A DNA stretch of 36,819 nucleotides, taken from the NCBI GenBank assembly GCA_014379385.1, contig JACMLW010000189.1, positions 1 through 36,819 on the forward strand. The letters are read 5' to 3'. Shown here one piece after another: positions 15,104 through 22,719 of the stretch; position 1 is the first letter of the stretch, and each line of letters starts with the position of its first letter. Under the pieces are notes generated by a model. The model was not told the DNA's origin. It ran no database searches and was given only the letters and a program-made list of their open reading frames with translations. A program made the translations under genes and the position numbers. Source of the stretch: Phycisphaerales bacterium (GTDB taxonomy: Bacteria > Planctomycetota > Phycisphaerae > Phycisphaerales > UBA1924).

Positions 15104-15224
15104 TGCGGCACTCCATATGGATCTGTGAAGTTGTGAGCATCTGTACCGTGGTGCGAGCGACCGGTTGCCGGCGACCGTGATGTTGGAGAGGTTGCCACGT
15201 TGGGATGAGCAGCCCATCCGCCGG

Positions 15225-15230
15225 TACACT
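15225..15230 (+). promoter_or_regulatory. Possible -10 box (TACACT) for the ABC/SCO1 operon
   Basis: TACACT stands 16 bases before the ATG of the ABC ATPase gene in the 143-base divergent gap and would give a very short leader. The word recurs at 32040 ahead of gspG. No clear -35 was found. Confidence 0.25.
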
Positions 15231-15246
15231 GCTGCGGGAATAGGAG

Positions 15247-16389
15247 ATGAAACGCGTGGCGGTGTTGCGAGCGGAACAAGGGGCAAGGGTGGCGGAGGAG
15301 ACGACGGACGCCGCGCCGGCGATCCGCCTGGAGGGCGTAACCCGGACGTACGCGGCGAAGGGGAAGGGGGCGAAAGGCGGCGGCGCGCGGGCACGCGTGG
15401 CGCTCGATTCCGTTTCGCTTTCGGTTCCCGCGGGGCAGCGGACGGCGCTGCTGGGACCGAATGGATCGGGAAAGAGCACGCTGCTGCGTATTTTGTCCAC
15501 GCTCGATCGGGCCGACTCGGGGACGGTGGAGGTGCTCGGGCAAATGATCGGGGCGAGGTCTGGGGATCGAGAGTTGAGACGGCTGCGGGCGCGACTGGGG
15601 GTGGTGTTTCAGGCGCCGGCGCTCGACAAACTGCTGACGGTGCGCGAGAACCTGCTGGCGCAGGCGGCGCTCTTTGGGCTCAGCGGGCGGGCGGCGACGG
15701 AGCGGGTTGAAGGGGCCGCGGCGCGGCTGGTGATCACGGACCGTCTGGGGGATCGCGTGGCGACGCTCTCTGGCGGGCTGGTGAGGCGGGCGGACCTGGC
15801 GCGGGCGCTGCTGCATGACCCTGAACTGCTGTTGCTCGACGAACCAACGATCGGGCTTGACCCGCGCGCCCGCGAGGAGTTCTTGGAGACGCTGGAGGCG
15901 GTGTCGTCGGTGACGCGTGGCGCGGGAGAACAGAGAGGCGGCGCCGCGGCGGATGGGGGCCGCATGACGATCCTGCTCTCGACGCACCTGATGGATGAGG
16001 CGCAGCGTTGCCAGCGGGTGGTCATGCTGCATGAGGGGAGAGTGGTCGCGGACGATGCGCCGGCGAGGCTTCGGCGCTCGCTGGGCGGGTGGGTGATACG
16101 GGTGCAGGGGGCGGCCGAGCACTCGGTGTCGCGCGCGATCGCGATCTTGACGGAGGCAGGAGTGCAGGCGGAGCGACAGGCGTCGGGGGTTGTGCTCGCG
16201 CCGACCTCGAGTGTGAGTGGAGAGCGGCTGGAGAGTGCGGTCGTGAACCTGACGCGGGCGGGCGTTCCGTTTGAGATCGGTCCGCCAACGCTGGGAGATG
16301 TGTTCATGGCGCGGACGGGCGAGGAGCTGGCTGCGACGATGGAAGAGCCTGAGACGCCGCGGGCGCTGCAGCGGAGGAGGAAGCGTTGA
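15247..16389 (+). CDS. ABC transporter ATP-binding protein
   Basis: 380 residues, a NatA/CcmA-like ATPase for an ABC-2 exporter. Walker A GPNGSGKST has K76. The Q-loop region reads VVFQAPALDK. The signature is LSGGLVRRADLARAL, with Leu where most have Gln after LSGG. Walker B is LLLLDEPTIGLDP with D198/E199, and the H-loop is STH. A roughly 18-residue Gly/Arg-rich insert lies between Walker B and the H-loop. The C-terminal 130 residues form the usual regulatory extension. AGGAG touches the ATG at 15247 but is nine bases from a GTG at 15256, which may be the true start. It overlaps the permease gene (TTGA). With SCO1 downstream, a role in oxidase or copper-site assembly is possible. Confidence 0.88.
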   Translation: MKRVAVLRAEQGARVAEETTDAAPAIRLEGVTRTYAAKGKGAKGGGARARVALDSVSLSVPAGQRTALLGPNGSGKSTLLRILSTLDRADSGTVEVLGQMIGARSGDRELRRLRARLGVVFQAPALDKLLTVRENLLAQAALFGLSGRAATERVEGAAARLVITDRLGDRVATLSGGLVRRADLARALLHDPELLLLDEPTIGLDPRAREEFLETLEAVSSVTRGAGEQRGGAAADGGRMTILLSTHLMDEAQRCQRVVMLHEGRVVADDAPARLRRSLGGWVIRVQGAAEHSVSRAIAILTEAGVQAERQASGVVLAPTSSVSGERLESAVVNLTRAGVPFEIGPPTLGDVFMARTGEELAATMEEPETPRALQRRRKR

Positions 16390-17207
16390 GCGATGTTGAT
16401 GCACTTCTGGGGATGAGGCGCGGGCCGGCGCGAGCCGGCGGGGGCGGCGCGTCGTTCCGATGGCTTCTGCGGCGCGAGTTGGTGCGGTTCGGCCGCCAGC
16501 GGTCGCGGGTGATCGCGGCGCTGGGGACGCCGTTGATGATCTGGCTGGTGCTGGCGTCAGGATTTGCAGGGAGTGGGGGCGGTCCGGGCGGGGTGACGGA
16601 CGGTGCGGGATACGGCGCGTACCTGGTGCCGGGCATGGCGGTGATGGTGGTGCTGTTCACGTCGATCTTCGCGGCGATCTCGCTCATCGAGGACCGTCAC
16701 GCGGGGTTCTTGCAGTCGGTGCTGGTGAGCCCCGCGCCACGGTGGGCGCTGGTGGGGTCAAAGGTCGCGGCGGTGAGCCTGGTGTCGCTGGCGCAGGCGG
16801 TGGTGATTCTGGTGGCGGCGCCGTTGACTGGCGTGGCGCTCACGCCGATGGGGGTGGCGCTGGGGCTCGCGGCGCTGCTCTCGATCTCGGTGGGGCTGTC
16901 AGGCCTCGGGCTGGCGCTCGCGTGGCAGGTGGATTCGGTGCAGGGGTTTCACGGCGTGATGAACCTGGTACTGATGCCGATGTGGTTGCTGAGCGGGGCG
17001 TTCTTCGCACTGGAGGGAGCAAGCACCTGGCTGCGGGCGGTGATGTCGCTGAACCCGCTGACGTGGCCGAGCGAGGCGCTGCGGTGGGCGCTGCTGGGGG
17101 AATCGGGGTTGCCGCTCCCGCTGGCGTGGGCAGGGGCGGGGACGTTCGCCGCGGTAGGGATGGTGCTGCCGATGGTCGTCATGCAGCGGCCCGTTCGCCA
17201 AGGATGA
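16386..17207 (+). CDS. ABC-2 type transporter permease
   Basis: 273 residues with six predicted membrane spans in the ABC-2 layout, beginning after RWLLRRELVRFGRQRSRVIA. IEDRHAGFLQSVLVSPAPRW is the conserved cytoplasmic loop of this family (xExrxxGtlexLlxSPxxr), and LMPMWLLSGAFFALEGAS and MSLNPLTWPSEALRWAL match the last third. The proposed TTG start overlaps the stop of the ATPase gene; an ATG at 16413 is an alternative. It pairs with the ATPase as a half-size exporter; the cargo is unknown. Confidence 0.88.
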   Translation: MSDVDALLGMRRGPARAGGGGASFRWLLRRELVRFGRQRSRVIAALGTPLMIWLVLASGFAGSGGGPGGVTDGAGYGAYLVPGMAVMVVLFTSIFAAISLIEDRHAGFLQSVLVSPAPRWALVGSKVAAVSLVSLAQAVVILVAAPLTGVALTPMGVALGLAALLSISVGLSGLGLALAWQVDSVQGFHGVMNLVLMPMWLLSGAFFALEGASTWLRAVMSLNPLTWPSEALRWALLGESGLPLPLAWAGAGTFAAVGMVLPMVVMQRPVRQG

Positions 17208-17210
17208 GCC

Positions 17211-17966
17211 ATGACAACGCATCGAGAGGGTGATGTGCGCCGGGAGGGGTGGGAGGGCGATCGTGTGGTCGGGGGGGAAGTCGGATCGAGGCGGGGAGCA
17301 TCGATAGCGATGTTGGGGGCGGCGATCGTGCTCGCGGGGGTGCTGGTCGCGCTGTTGATGGTGGCGGTGCTGGTGCCGGAGAAAGGGCCGGGAAGCGGCC
17401 TGGATGCGGCAAGGGCCGCGGCGGCGAAGCCCGACGAGGTGATGAGCGATCTGAGCATCCCGCCGTTTGAGCTGACGGATCAGCTTGGGCGGAGCGTGAG
17501 CAACAGCATGTTCGATGATCGGGTGACGATCATCGACTTCACGTTTACCAGTTGCCCGCTGGCGTGCCCGAAGATGAAGGGGGAGATGACCAGGCTCGCG
17601 TACGACCTGGAGGGGACGGGGGTGCAGATCGTGAGCTTCTCGATCGATCCGGCTCACGACACGCCAGCGGTGCTCAAAGCGTACGCCGAGGAGACTGGGG
17701 TAAGCCACGACCGGTGGAGATTCCTGACCGGCGAGCAAGAGGTGGTGTGGCGGATCGTGCGTGAGGGACTGAGGTTCGCCATCTCGGAGATGGCCGACAG
17801 CCCGATTACGCGCGACGATGGCACTGTGATGCTAAACATCCAGCACCCGACTCACTTCGTGCTGATCGGGCCGGACCGGCGCGTGCTGGCGATGTACAGC
17901 AGCCTCGACGCCGAAGCGCTGCGCTCGCTCGCGGAGCGCGTGCGGGCCCTGTCGGCGCATCGTTAA
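17211..17966 (+). CDS. SCO1/SenC family copper chaperone
   Basis: 251 residues, anchored by one N-terminal span (IAMLGAAIVLAGVLVALLMV). The soluble thioredoxin-like domain has DFTFTSCPLACPKMKGEM with copper ligands C115 and C119, and the ligand His is H212 in QHPTHFVLIGPD. FSIDPAHDTPAVLKAYAEE is the family's conserved block. SCO proteins deliver copper to the CuA site of cytochrome c oxidase. The gene begins three bases after the permease and is probably the last of a three-gene operon. The N-terminus before the span is unusually long and charged (about 30 residues). Confidence 0.9.
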   Translation: MTTHREGDVRREGWEGDRVVGGEVGSRRGASIAMLGAAIVLAGVLVALLMVAVLVPEKGPGSGLDAARAAAAKPDEVMSDLSIPPFELTDQLGRSVSNSMFDDRVTIIDFTFTSCPLACPKMKGEMTRLAYDLEGTGVQIVSFSIDPAHDTPAVLKAYAEETGVSHDRWRFLTGEQEVVWRIVREGLRFAISEMADSPITRDDGTVMLNIQHPTHFVLIGPDRRVLAMYSSLDAEALRSLAERVRALSAHR

Positions 17967-18030
17967 AGTGATGAGTCCTGGGATCGCCGGCAATCAATCG
18001 AGCTGTGCGGGTCGGGCGCTCGCCTGCTTG

Positions 18031-18675
18031 TTACGCCGCATTGCTAGCAAGAGCGCCAGCCGCACTCTGGACTTTGCGAGGGCGACCTCGGCGGGTGTGA
18101 CCAGAGGGCGAATGGCCGATGGAGAGCGAGTCCCGGCCGGGGCGAGCGTCGGCGGGGGCCCCGGTGTGCGACCGCACAGCAGGATCGTCTTTGAGTCGTT
18201 GAATACCACGGTACTTCCAGTTGTTGACCGTTGATACCTGCACACCCAGAGAGCGGGCCGCGTCGTCGTAGCTGAGGCCTTCGCACACGATCATGCGAAC
18301 GGCCTCGCGCTCCTGCCGTGGGAGCCGATCGAAGGCGGCCCGTATCTCAGGCATCTGCGTGTGCTGGCTGTCCTGGGCCGTCATGGCCCCCAGACCCGCT
18401 GCCTGTTGGCGGCGGGCCAAACCCGACAGGATGTCTCGTGAGCGTGCGGCCTTGCGGTGCCGGCGCTTGAGCATGTTGTCCGCGATCTTGATGAGATAAC
18501 TCACTGTTATCGTTTTGCTTTCAAGATCCCTATGGATCAGGAGCTTGAGAAAGACGTCCTGAGCGATCTCTTCGGCGGCGGCCGGGTCCACCGATTTCCG
18601 AGCGAACCGGTACAGGCGGTCGAAATAGGTTTCGAACAGATTGGCCACCAGCGCGCAGCGCTCTTGCGTTGCCAT
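18031..18675 (-). CDS. RNA polymerase sigma factor, ECF-like, with C-terminal AT-hook
   Basis: 214 residues. Region 2 reads LFETYFDRLYRFARKSV, then AAEEIAQDVFLKLL; region 4 reads FDRLPRQEREAVRMIV, then LSYDDAARSLGVQVSTVNNW. This is the sigma-70 helix-turn-helix, although Trp and Lys replace the more usual Arg in the recognition helix end. After region 4 comes a hydrophilic tail of about 45 residues with RRGRPRKVQ (RGRPRK at 196-201), a canonical AT-hook core. The ATG at 18675 is preceded by AGGGAG at seven bases. The frame runs on to 18876, but without a better site. The adjoining SCO1 gene is convergent. No anti-sigma gene is seen. Confidence 0.85.
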   Translation of the reverse strand: MATQERCALVANLFETYFDRLYRFARKSVDPAAAEEIAQDVFLKLLIHRDLESKTITVSYLIKIADNMLKRRHRKAARSRDILSGLARRQQAAGLGAMTAQDSQHTQMPEIRAAFDRLPRQEREAVRMIVCEGLSYDDAARSLGVQVSTVNNWKYRGIQRLKDDPAVRSHTGAPADARPGRDSLSIGHSPSGHTRRGRPRKVQSAAGALASNAA

Positions 18676-19211
18676 CCGAGGTCTCCCTTCGTCACACGCC
18701 CGCTTCTGTCTTGGAAGCGAACCCCGGGACGGGCAACACACGCCGCGTGGCTCTCTCTGGCATAACCAGATGCGAGGGTGGATCTGATTCGGACACCACC
18801 AAGTTGCACCGGGTATCACCTTGAAGCCCGGTTCCGGCGTCGGTTCAGTTCCCACCTTCCAACGCCAGATGCACAACTTAGCACGCGACCCTATAGGAGG
18901 CTAAAAAGCACGCGAAAATTCAGATAATCAAAGTGCTGAAAGTTTGACGGGGGTCGCGGGTTGTCCGGCTGCCCGGGTTTATGCCTTGGTGAAGTGCCCC
19001 GCTCGTGTGGAAACGCGGCGTCAGGACGACGATGCGAAAGTGTGACACTTCAAGGCTGGACGCCCGGTGGGATGCGAGCCAACGTCTTCGGCATGGAATG
19101 CCGACACTCGCCAAGGACGGCGAGAGACCTCGCTCCGCGTCAAGAGCCGGCGCAGCCGTTTGTGGGGGCTCCGGCACGGAAGGCCGCGAGCCCAAAGTGG
19201 AGGTGGAAGCA
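18676..19211. other. Intergenic region upstream of the sigma factor gene
   Basis: About 530 bases without a convincing gene. 18890-18945 is clearly A+T-richer than the surroundings and contains a weak AGCAC/GTGCT inverted pair (18907-18935). It is the likeliest site for the divergent promoters, but I could not assign -35/-10 hexamers. The frame of the small gene starting at 19212 is open upstream to 19005, but that part has atypical composition. Confidence 0.4.
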
Positions 19212-19595
19212 GTGCTCAATCAGAACGTGATTGCGGAGTGGGTGGAGCAGTCGAGCGAGCGAGAACGGGGACGAATCGTGGAAGCTATCGCGGCGCGCCG
19301 CGACCAGCTTGATTGCATCAAGTGGGGGGAGAATGTGGACACGTACCAGCGCTTGGCGATCGCGGCGTTTCTTGCGTTCGCTGACGAAATGGACGTAGCG
19401 GCATCAGCGCTCTACGAGATGTTTGTGGACGCTGCGGACGCCGCGGTACGGGCCGTGGTTCCGGTGGGGGTAGAGTTGATGCTGCGGGACGCGGGCGAGC
19501 GGTGCGACGAGCTTGGGTTCTGGCGTTCGCAGTGGAAGCGCCGGACCCCGGCACCGTCCCCGGCGCTGATGGTGTTCAGCGCCGCCGCGATCTAG
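19212..19595 (+). CDS. Hypothetical protein
   Basis: 127 residues, unrecognised. It begins at a GTG with GGAGG eight bases upstream; in-frame GTG 19203 and ATG 19032 are alternatives. The protein is largely helical by pattern: IAEWVEQSSERERGRIVEAI, then QRLAIAAFLAFADEMDVAAS, and an acidic middle, ending in KRRTPAPSPALMVFSAAAI. It has no membrane span, no Cys motif and no known fold. It is convergent with the receiver-like gene, overlapping it by four bases. Confidence 0.45.
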   Translation: MLNQNVIAEWVEQSSERERGRIVEAIAARRDQLDCIKWGENVDTYQRLAIAAFLAFADEMDVAASALYEMFVDAADAAVRAVVPVGVELMLRDAGERCDELGFWRSQWKRRTPAPSPALMVFSAAAI

Positions 19596-20044
19596 GCTGG
19601 GCGAGGCTGGGGGCGGCTTTTAGCGATGGGCCAGCGTGCGCATGCGGATTCGATCCGCCGCAGGGTTTCACCGCTGTGGAGGCCGGCTTTGCCGAAACCT
19701 GGGAGCGCGCCCACGGCCTGGACTCGGTGCTGAGCGTCGGGACGATCGCTCACCAAGACCAGTGCGGGCGGCCCGCCTTGCGATTGCGCGACGAGCCGCT
19801 CGATCATGTCGATGCCCGAGCTTTCGGTAAAGTCGCCGTCGAGGACGCGGTTGATGAGCAGCAGCGCGGCACCGCCGTGGGCGCTCTCAAGTGAACGGGC
19901 ATCGTTGATACGCTCGATCCGGGCCCCCGGGATGGCTCGTTGAACGGCGCTGCGGAGCATGGTGGAATCCGGCGCACAGTGGCCGACCAGGAGCACCAGA
20001 GGGGATTCGCGGGCGCGGAGTGGGGGTTCGTCCTGCTCGATCAT
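19592..20044 (-). CDS. Receiver-like (CheY-fold) protein lacking the phospho-acceptor Asp
   Basis: 150 residues. The pattern is that of a response regulator receiver: PLVLLVGHCAPDSTMLRSAV replaces the usual acidic ILLVDDD beginning, ALLLINRVLDGDF has Asn where the phosphorylated Asp belongs, ALVLVSDRPD covers the Thr/Ser strand, and GFGKAGL retains the conserved Lys. It has no output domain. Its ATG overlaps the tilS stop (ATGA), so it is translated with tilS. It is probably a phosphorylation-independent pseudo-receiver; its partner is unknown. Confidence 0.6.
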   Translation of the reverse strand: MIEQDEPPLRARESPLVLLVGHCAPDSTMLRSAVQRAIPGARIERINDARSLESAHGGAALLLINRVLDGDFTESSGIDMIERLVAQSQGGPPALVLVSDRPDAQHRVQAVGALPGFGKAGLHSGETLRRIESACARWPIAKSRPQPRPA

Positions 20045-21081
20045 GTTCGGCCTTCTTCGCACGCGAGTTCGAATTCGCGGGCCCGGACCCGGATGCGCAT
20101 CCGGGCGATGGCGAGCTCGCGTGGGTCCAAGTGTTCATCCTGAATCACGCGGACGGCTTCGGCCAGCGATCTGGCGCGAATCTGATCTTGTTTGTGCAAT
20201 CCCACAACCCGGCTGTAGGCGAGGGTGAGGAGGCGAGCCACGACTAGAGGGGGCTTGTCGTGGAGTGGGGGGCGGTGCAAGAGCATCGTACCTGGCCGGG
20301 GGGCGGCGACCGTCACGTCCGAGAGGAGGCGGGCTGCTTCGGTGGTGACGAGGTCGTCGGCTTCGCCGCAGAGTCGCGCCGTATGGGCGATGCGCTGGTC
20401 ACAACCGGGCCGGAGGGCGAGCAGCCGGGGGACGATCTCGGCACGCAGGGCGGCACGGAGGCGGCGCGTGTCCTGGTTGGTGAGGTCCTCTTGCCACTGA
20501 ACGCCGGCGAGGACGCAGATACGCCGGGACTCAGTGGCGGGGAGCCCCAGCATCGGGCGGATGAGCGACAGCCTGGACGCGGCGAGACCGATCGGGCGCT
20601 TGGCGCGGACACCGCGCAAGCCCCCAGGACCGGCGCCCCGCATGAGCCCCATAAGCACCGATTCAAGTTGGTCGCCCGCGTGGTGAGCGGTCGCGATGTA
20701 CGGCAGATCAAGGCGCTGGGCGAGACCGGCCAGGGCGCGGTATCGCTCGCGGCGCGCGTTGGCTTCGAGGTTGCCGGGTTGCTCACGAACATGGACGGCT
20801 CCCTCTACAAAGGCGAGCTCAAGGTGTTCTGCGAGGGCGCGACAGGCGTCGCGGTCGGCGAGCGCGACATCTGGGGAGCGCATGTCGTGCATCACATGCC
20901 CCAGCACAATCCGGGATTTGGGGGCGAGGCGCGCGAGGATAAGGGAGAGCGCGGTGGAGTCGGCACCGCCAGAGAGGGCCACGAGCGTACCACTGCCGCG
21001 GCGGCCGGAGGTCAGCCTTCTCCACGCGTGGAGGGTCTCTCGCACGGCGCGATCGTTCTTCGGGACATGGGGCACCGACAT
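20041..21081 (-). CDS. tilS: tRNA(Ile)-lysidine synthase
   Basis: 346 residues. It modifies C34 of tRNA-Ile(CAU) to lysidine with ATP, preventing misreading of AUG. The PP-loop motif SGGADS is at residues 37-42. Also diagnostic are LGHVMHDMRSPDVALADRDA, the ARRERYRAL block and IATAHHAGDQLESVLMGLMR, which matches TaHHxdDqxETxLlxLxRG with Ser for Thr, then GLRGV. The C-terminal part is shorter than in E. coli (346 versus 432 residues), as in many bacteria. It is divergent from the DUF2802-like gene and coupled to the pseudo-receiver. Confidence 0.9.
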   Translation of the reverse strand: MSVPHVPKNDRAVRETLHAWRRLTSGRRGSGTLVALSGGADSTALSLILARLAPKSRIVLGHVMHDMRSPDVALADRDACRALAEHLELAFVEGAVHVREQPGNLEANARRERYRALAGLAQRLDLPYIATAHHAGDQLESVLMGLMRGAGPGGLRGVRAKRPIGLAASRLSLIRPMLGLPATESRRICVLAGVQWQEDLTNQDTRRLRAALRAEIVPRLLALRPGCDQRIAHTARLCGEADDLVTTEAARLLSDVTVAAPRPGTMLLHRPPLHDKPPLVVARLLTLAYSRVVGLHKQDQIRARSLAEAVRVIQDEHLDPRELAIARMRIRVRAREFELACEEGRT

Positions 21082-21153
21082 CAGATCATGCTAACCACCG
21101 GGCCTGCGGCGCGGGCGTTGGCACCGCCTCGCGGCGAACACTACGATGCGGCT

Positions 21154-21681
21154 ATGCATGCCGGCATTGCCATCCTTGCGGTTGTCCGTATCCCGCTGTC
21201 CGGGCTTGGGGTCATGACGTGGGTGGCGCTGGTGCTGGCCATGGTCGGCAGCGCGGTTGTTGTGTACGTGGGGCTAAGGCTGCTGGAGTCGCGCGGGCGG
21301 GGCTCGCGGTCGGGGGCCGATGAGGCGACGACGCTCGCGTCGGATCTAAGGCAGTTGTCGGAGCGGTTCGCGGTCGAGGCGGAGGGCCGGATCGTGCGGC
21401 TGGAGGCGCTTCTGGAACGGGCGGATGAGCGATTGAACGAGCTGAACCGGATCGAGAAACGGGTCTCGAATGTGGCGAAGCAGGCGGGGCCGGTGCCGGC
21501 TTCGATGGTCCGATCGGTCGCCGCGCCGACGACGACCCCACCCCACGATGCTACGGCGCGGCGGGTGTACGCGCTTGCGGATCAGGGGAGCACGGTGGTG
21601 CAGATCGCGCGGGAAGTGGGGCAGCACGCGGGGCAGGTCGAGCTCATCCTGGCGCTTCGGCGCGCGAGTGATGTTCCGTGA
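21154..21681 (+). CDS. Membrane-anchored coiled-coil protein with C-terminal DUF2802-like helix-turn-helix
   Basis: 175 residues. One span (GVMTWVALVLAMVGSAVVVY) lies near the N-terminus. A charged helical stretch follows, likely coiled coil (IVRLEALLERADERLNELNR). The last 40 residues (ARRVYALADQGSTVVQIARE, then VGQHAGQVELILALRRA) fit the DUF2802/DUF6115 ending, an HTH-like unit of unknown role. The ATG at 21154 is the first that avoids the sequence antisense to tilS. Function unknown. Confidence 0.65.
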   Translation: MHAGIAILAVVRIPLSGLGVMTWVALVLAMVGSAVVVYVGLRLLESRGRGSRSGADEATTLASDLRQLSERFAVEAEGRIVRLEALLERADERLNELNRIEKRVSNVAKQAGPVPASMVRSVAAPTTTPPHDATARRVYALADQGSTVVQIAREVGQHAGQVELILALRRASDVP

Positions 21682-21696
21682 ATAGGCGAGCGATAC

Positions 21697-22671
21697 CTAT
21701 CTTGAAACGGCATCGAGACAGAGGACTTCATACATGATGTGGGCCGCGAGGAGGGCCGTGATTCCTGCGGCGTCACGGTCGGGAAGAACCTCGACGACGT
21801 CGGCGCCGCAGATGGGGATGCCTCGGAAGCGACGGAGGAGCGAGAGCGCCTGGGCGGAGGAGAATCCGCCGATGCTCGGGGTGCCGGTGCCGGGGGCGAA
21901 TGCCGGGTCAACACAGTCGATGTCGAAGGTGAGGTAGGCGGGGGCGTCGGCGCGTGTGAGTTCCTTTGCGAAGGCGTCGATGGCGGCGAGGCCTTCGCCG
22001 GTGGCGGCCTGGTCGGCGGTGACGATGCGGACGGCGCGACCGCGGGCGAAGTTGAGGTCGTCGCGCGTGTTGAGGGGCCCCTTGATGCCGATGGAGATCA
22101 TCCGCTTCGGGTCGATCAGGCCGTCGGCGATGGCGCGGAAGAAGGGCGAGGCGTGGCCCCAGGTCTCGCCCCAGACCTGCTCGACGGTGTCGAGGTGCGA
22201 ATCGAAATGGATGAGGGGCAGCCCGCCGGCGGGGCGGCCGGCACGCTCGAACGTGGCGGCGATATTGGCGTAGGCGATCGAGTGGTCGCCGCCGATCGCG
22301 AGCAGGCGCGTTATGGAGGGATCGCCAAGGGTGCGCGCGAAGGCGAGCACGGCCTGGGCATTCTCTTTGGCGCAGTACGGACTTACGGGGGCGTCGCCCG
22401 CGTCGGCGATGCTGAATCGCTCTGTTACGTCCACATCGAGCGCCATCGAGTAGCGCTTGACGTACTGCGACTCGACGCGGATGGCGCGCGGCCCGAAGCG
22501 GGCGCCGGGGCGGTAGGTCACGCCGGAATCAAACGGGACGCCGTAGATCGCCCAATCCACAGGGGAATTCTCGGGCGCCACCTGCTCGAGCAGCGGGTAG
22601 CGGCAGAAGGTTGGCACGCCTGCGAAGCGGGGCGTCACGCGCGGGTCGGGCAGGACCGTCCTTTTTGCCAT
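21697..22671 (-). CDS. Ureohydrolase: agmatinase/arginase family
   Basis: 324 residues, binuclear manganese enzyme releasing urea from agmatine, arginine or another guanidino compound. GVPFDSGVTYRPGARFGPRAI is the agmatinase-type N-terminal block. The metal motifs are GGDHS, HFDSHLD (usually DAHxD) and FDIDCVDPAFAPGTGTPSIG. The overall pattern is closer to agmatinase (SpeB) than to arginase, but substrate cannot be fixed by eye. It lies downstream of the heme O synthase gene on the same strand with a 48-base gap. If it acts on arginine, it would feed ornithine to the AST-like cluster. Confidence 0.88.
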   Translation of the reverse strand: MAKRTVLPDPRVTPRFAGVPTFCRYPLLEQVAPENSPVDWAIYGVPFDSGVTYRPGARFGPRAIRVESQYVKRYSMALDVDVTERFSIADAGDAPVSPYCAKENAQAVLAFARTLGDPSITRLLAIGGDHSIAYANIAATFERAGRPAGGLPLIHFDSHLDTVEQVWGETWGHASPFFRAIADGLIDPKRMISIGIKGPLNTRDDLNFARGRAVRIVTADQAATGEGLAAIDAFAKELTRADAPAYLTFDIDCVDPAFAPGTGTPSIGGFSSAQALSLLRRFRGIPICGADVVEVLPDRDAAGITALLAAHIMYEVLCLDAVSR

Positions 22672-22719
22672 GGCGCGAGTGTACAGGCGTGCGCGGAGCG
22701 TTGCTGGTGCGAGCCTGGC

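Noticed and set aside
14039-15136. Forward frame of 365 codons antisense to the TlpA-like gene
   Set aside because: Gly/Glu/Arg-rich shadow; the reverse frame has a signal peptide and a WCGPC site.
20260-21153. Upstream extension of the DUF2802-like frame
   Set aside because: Runs antisense through tilS and has no family similarity; the ATG at 21154 fits the membrane segment.
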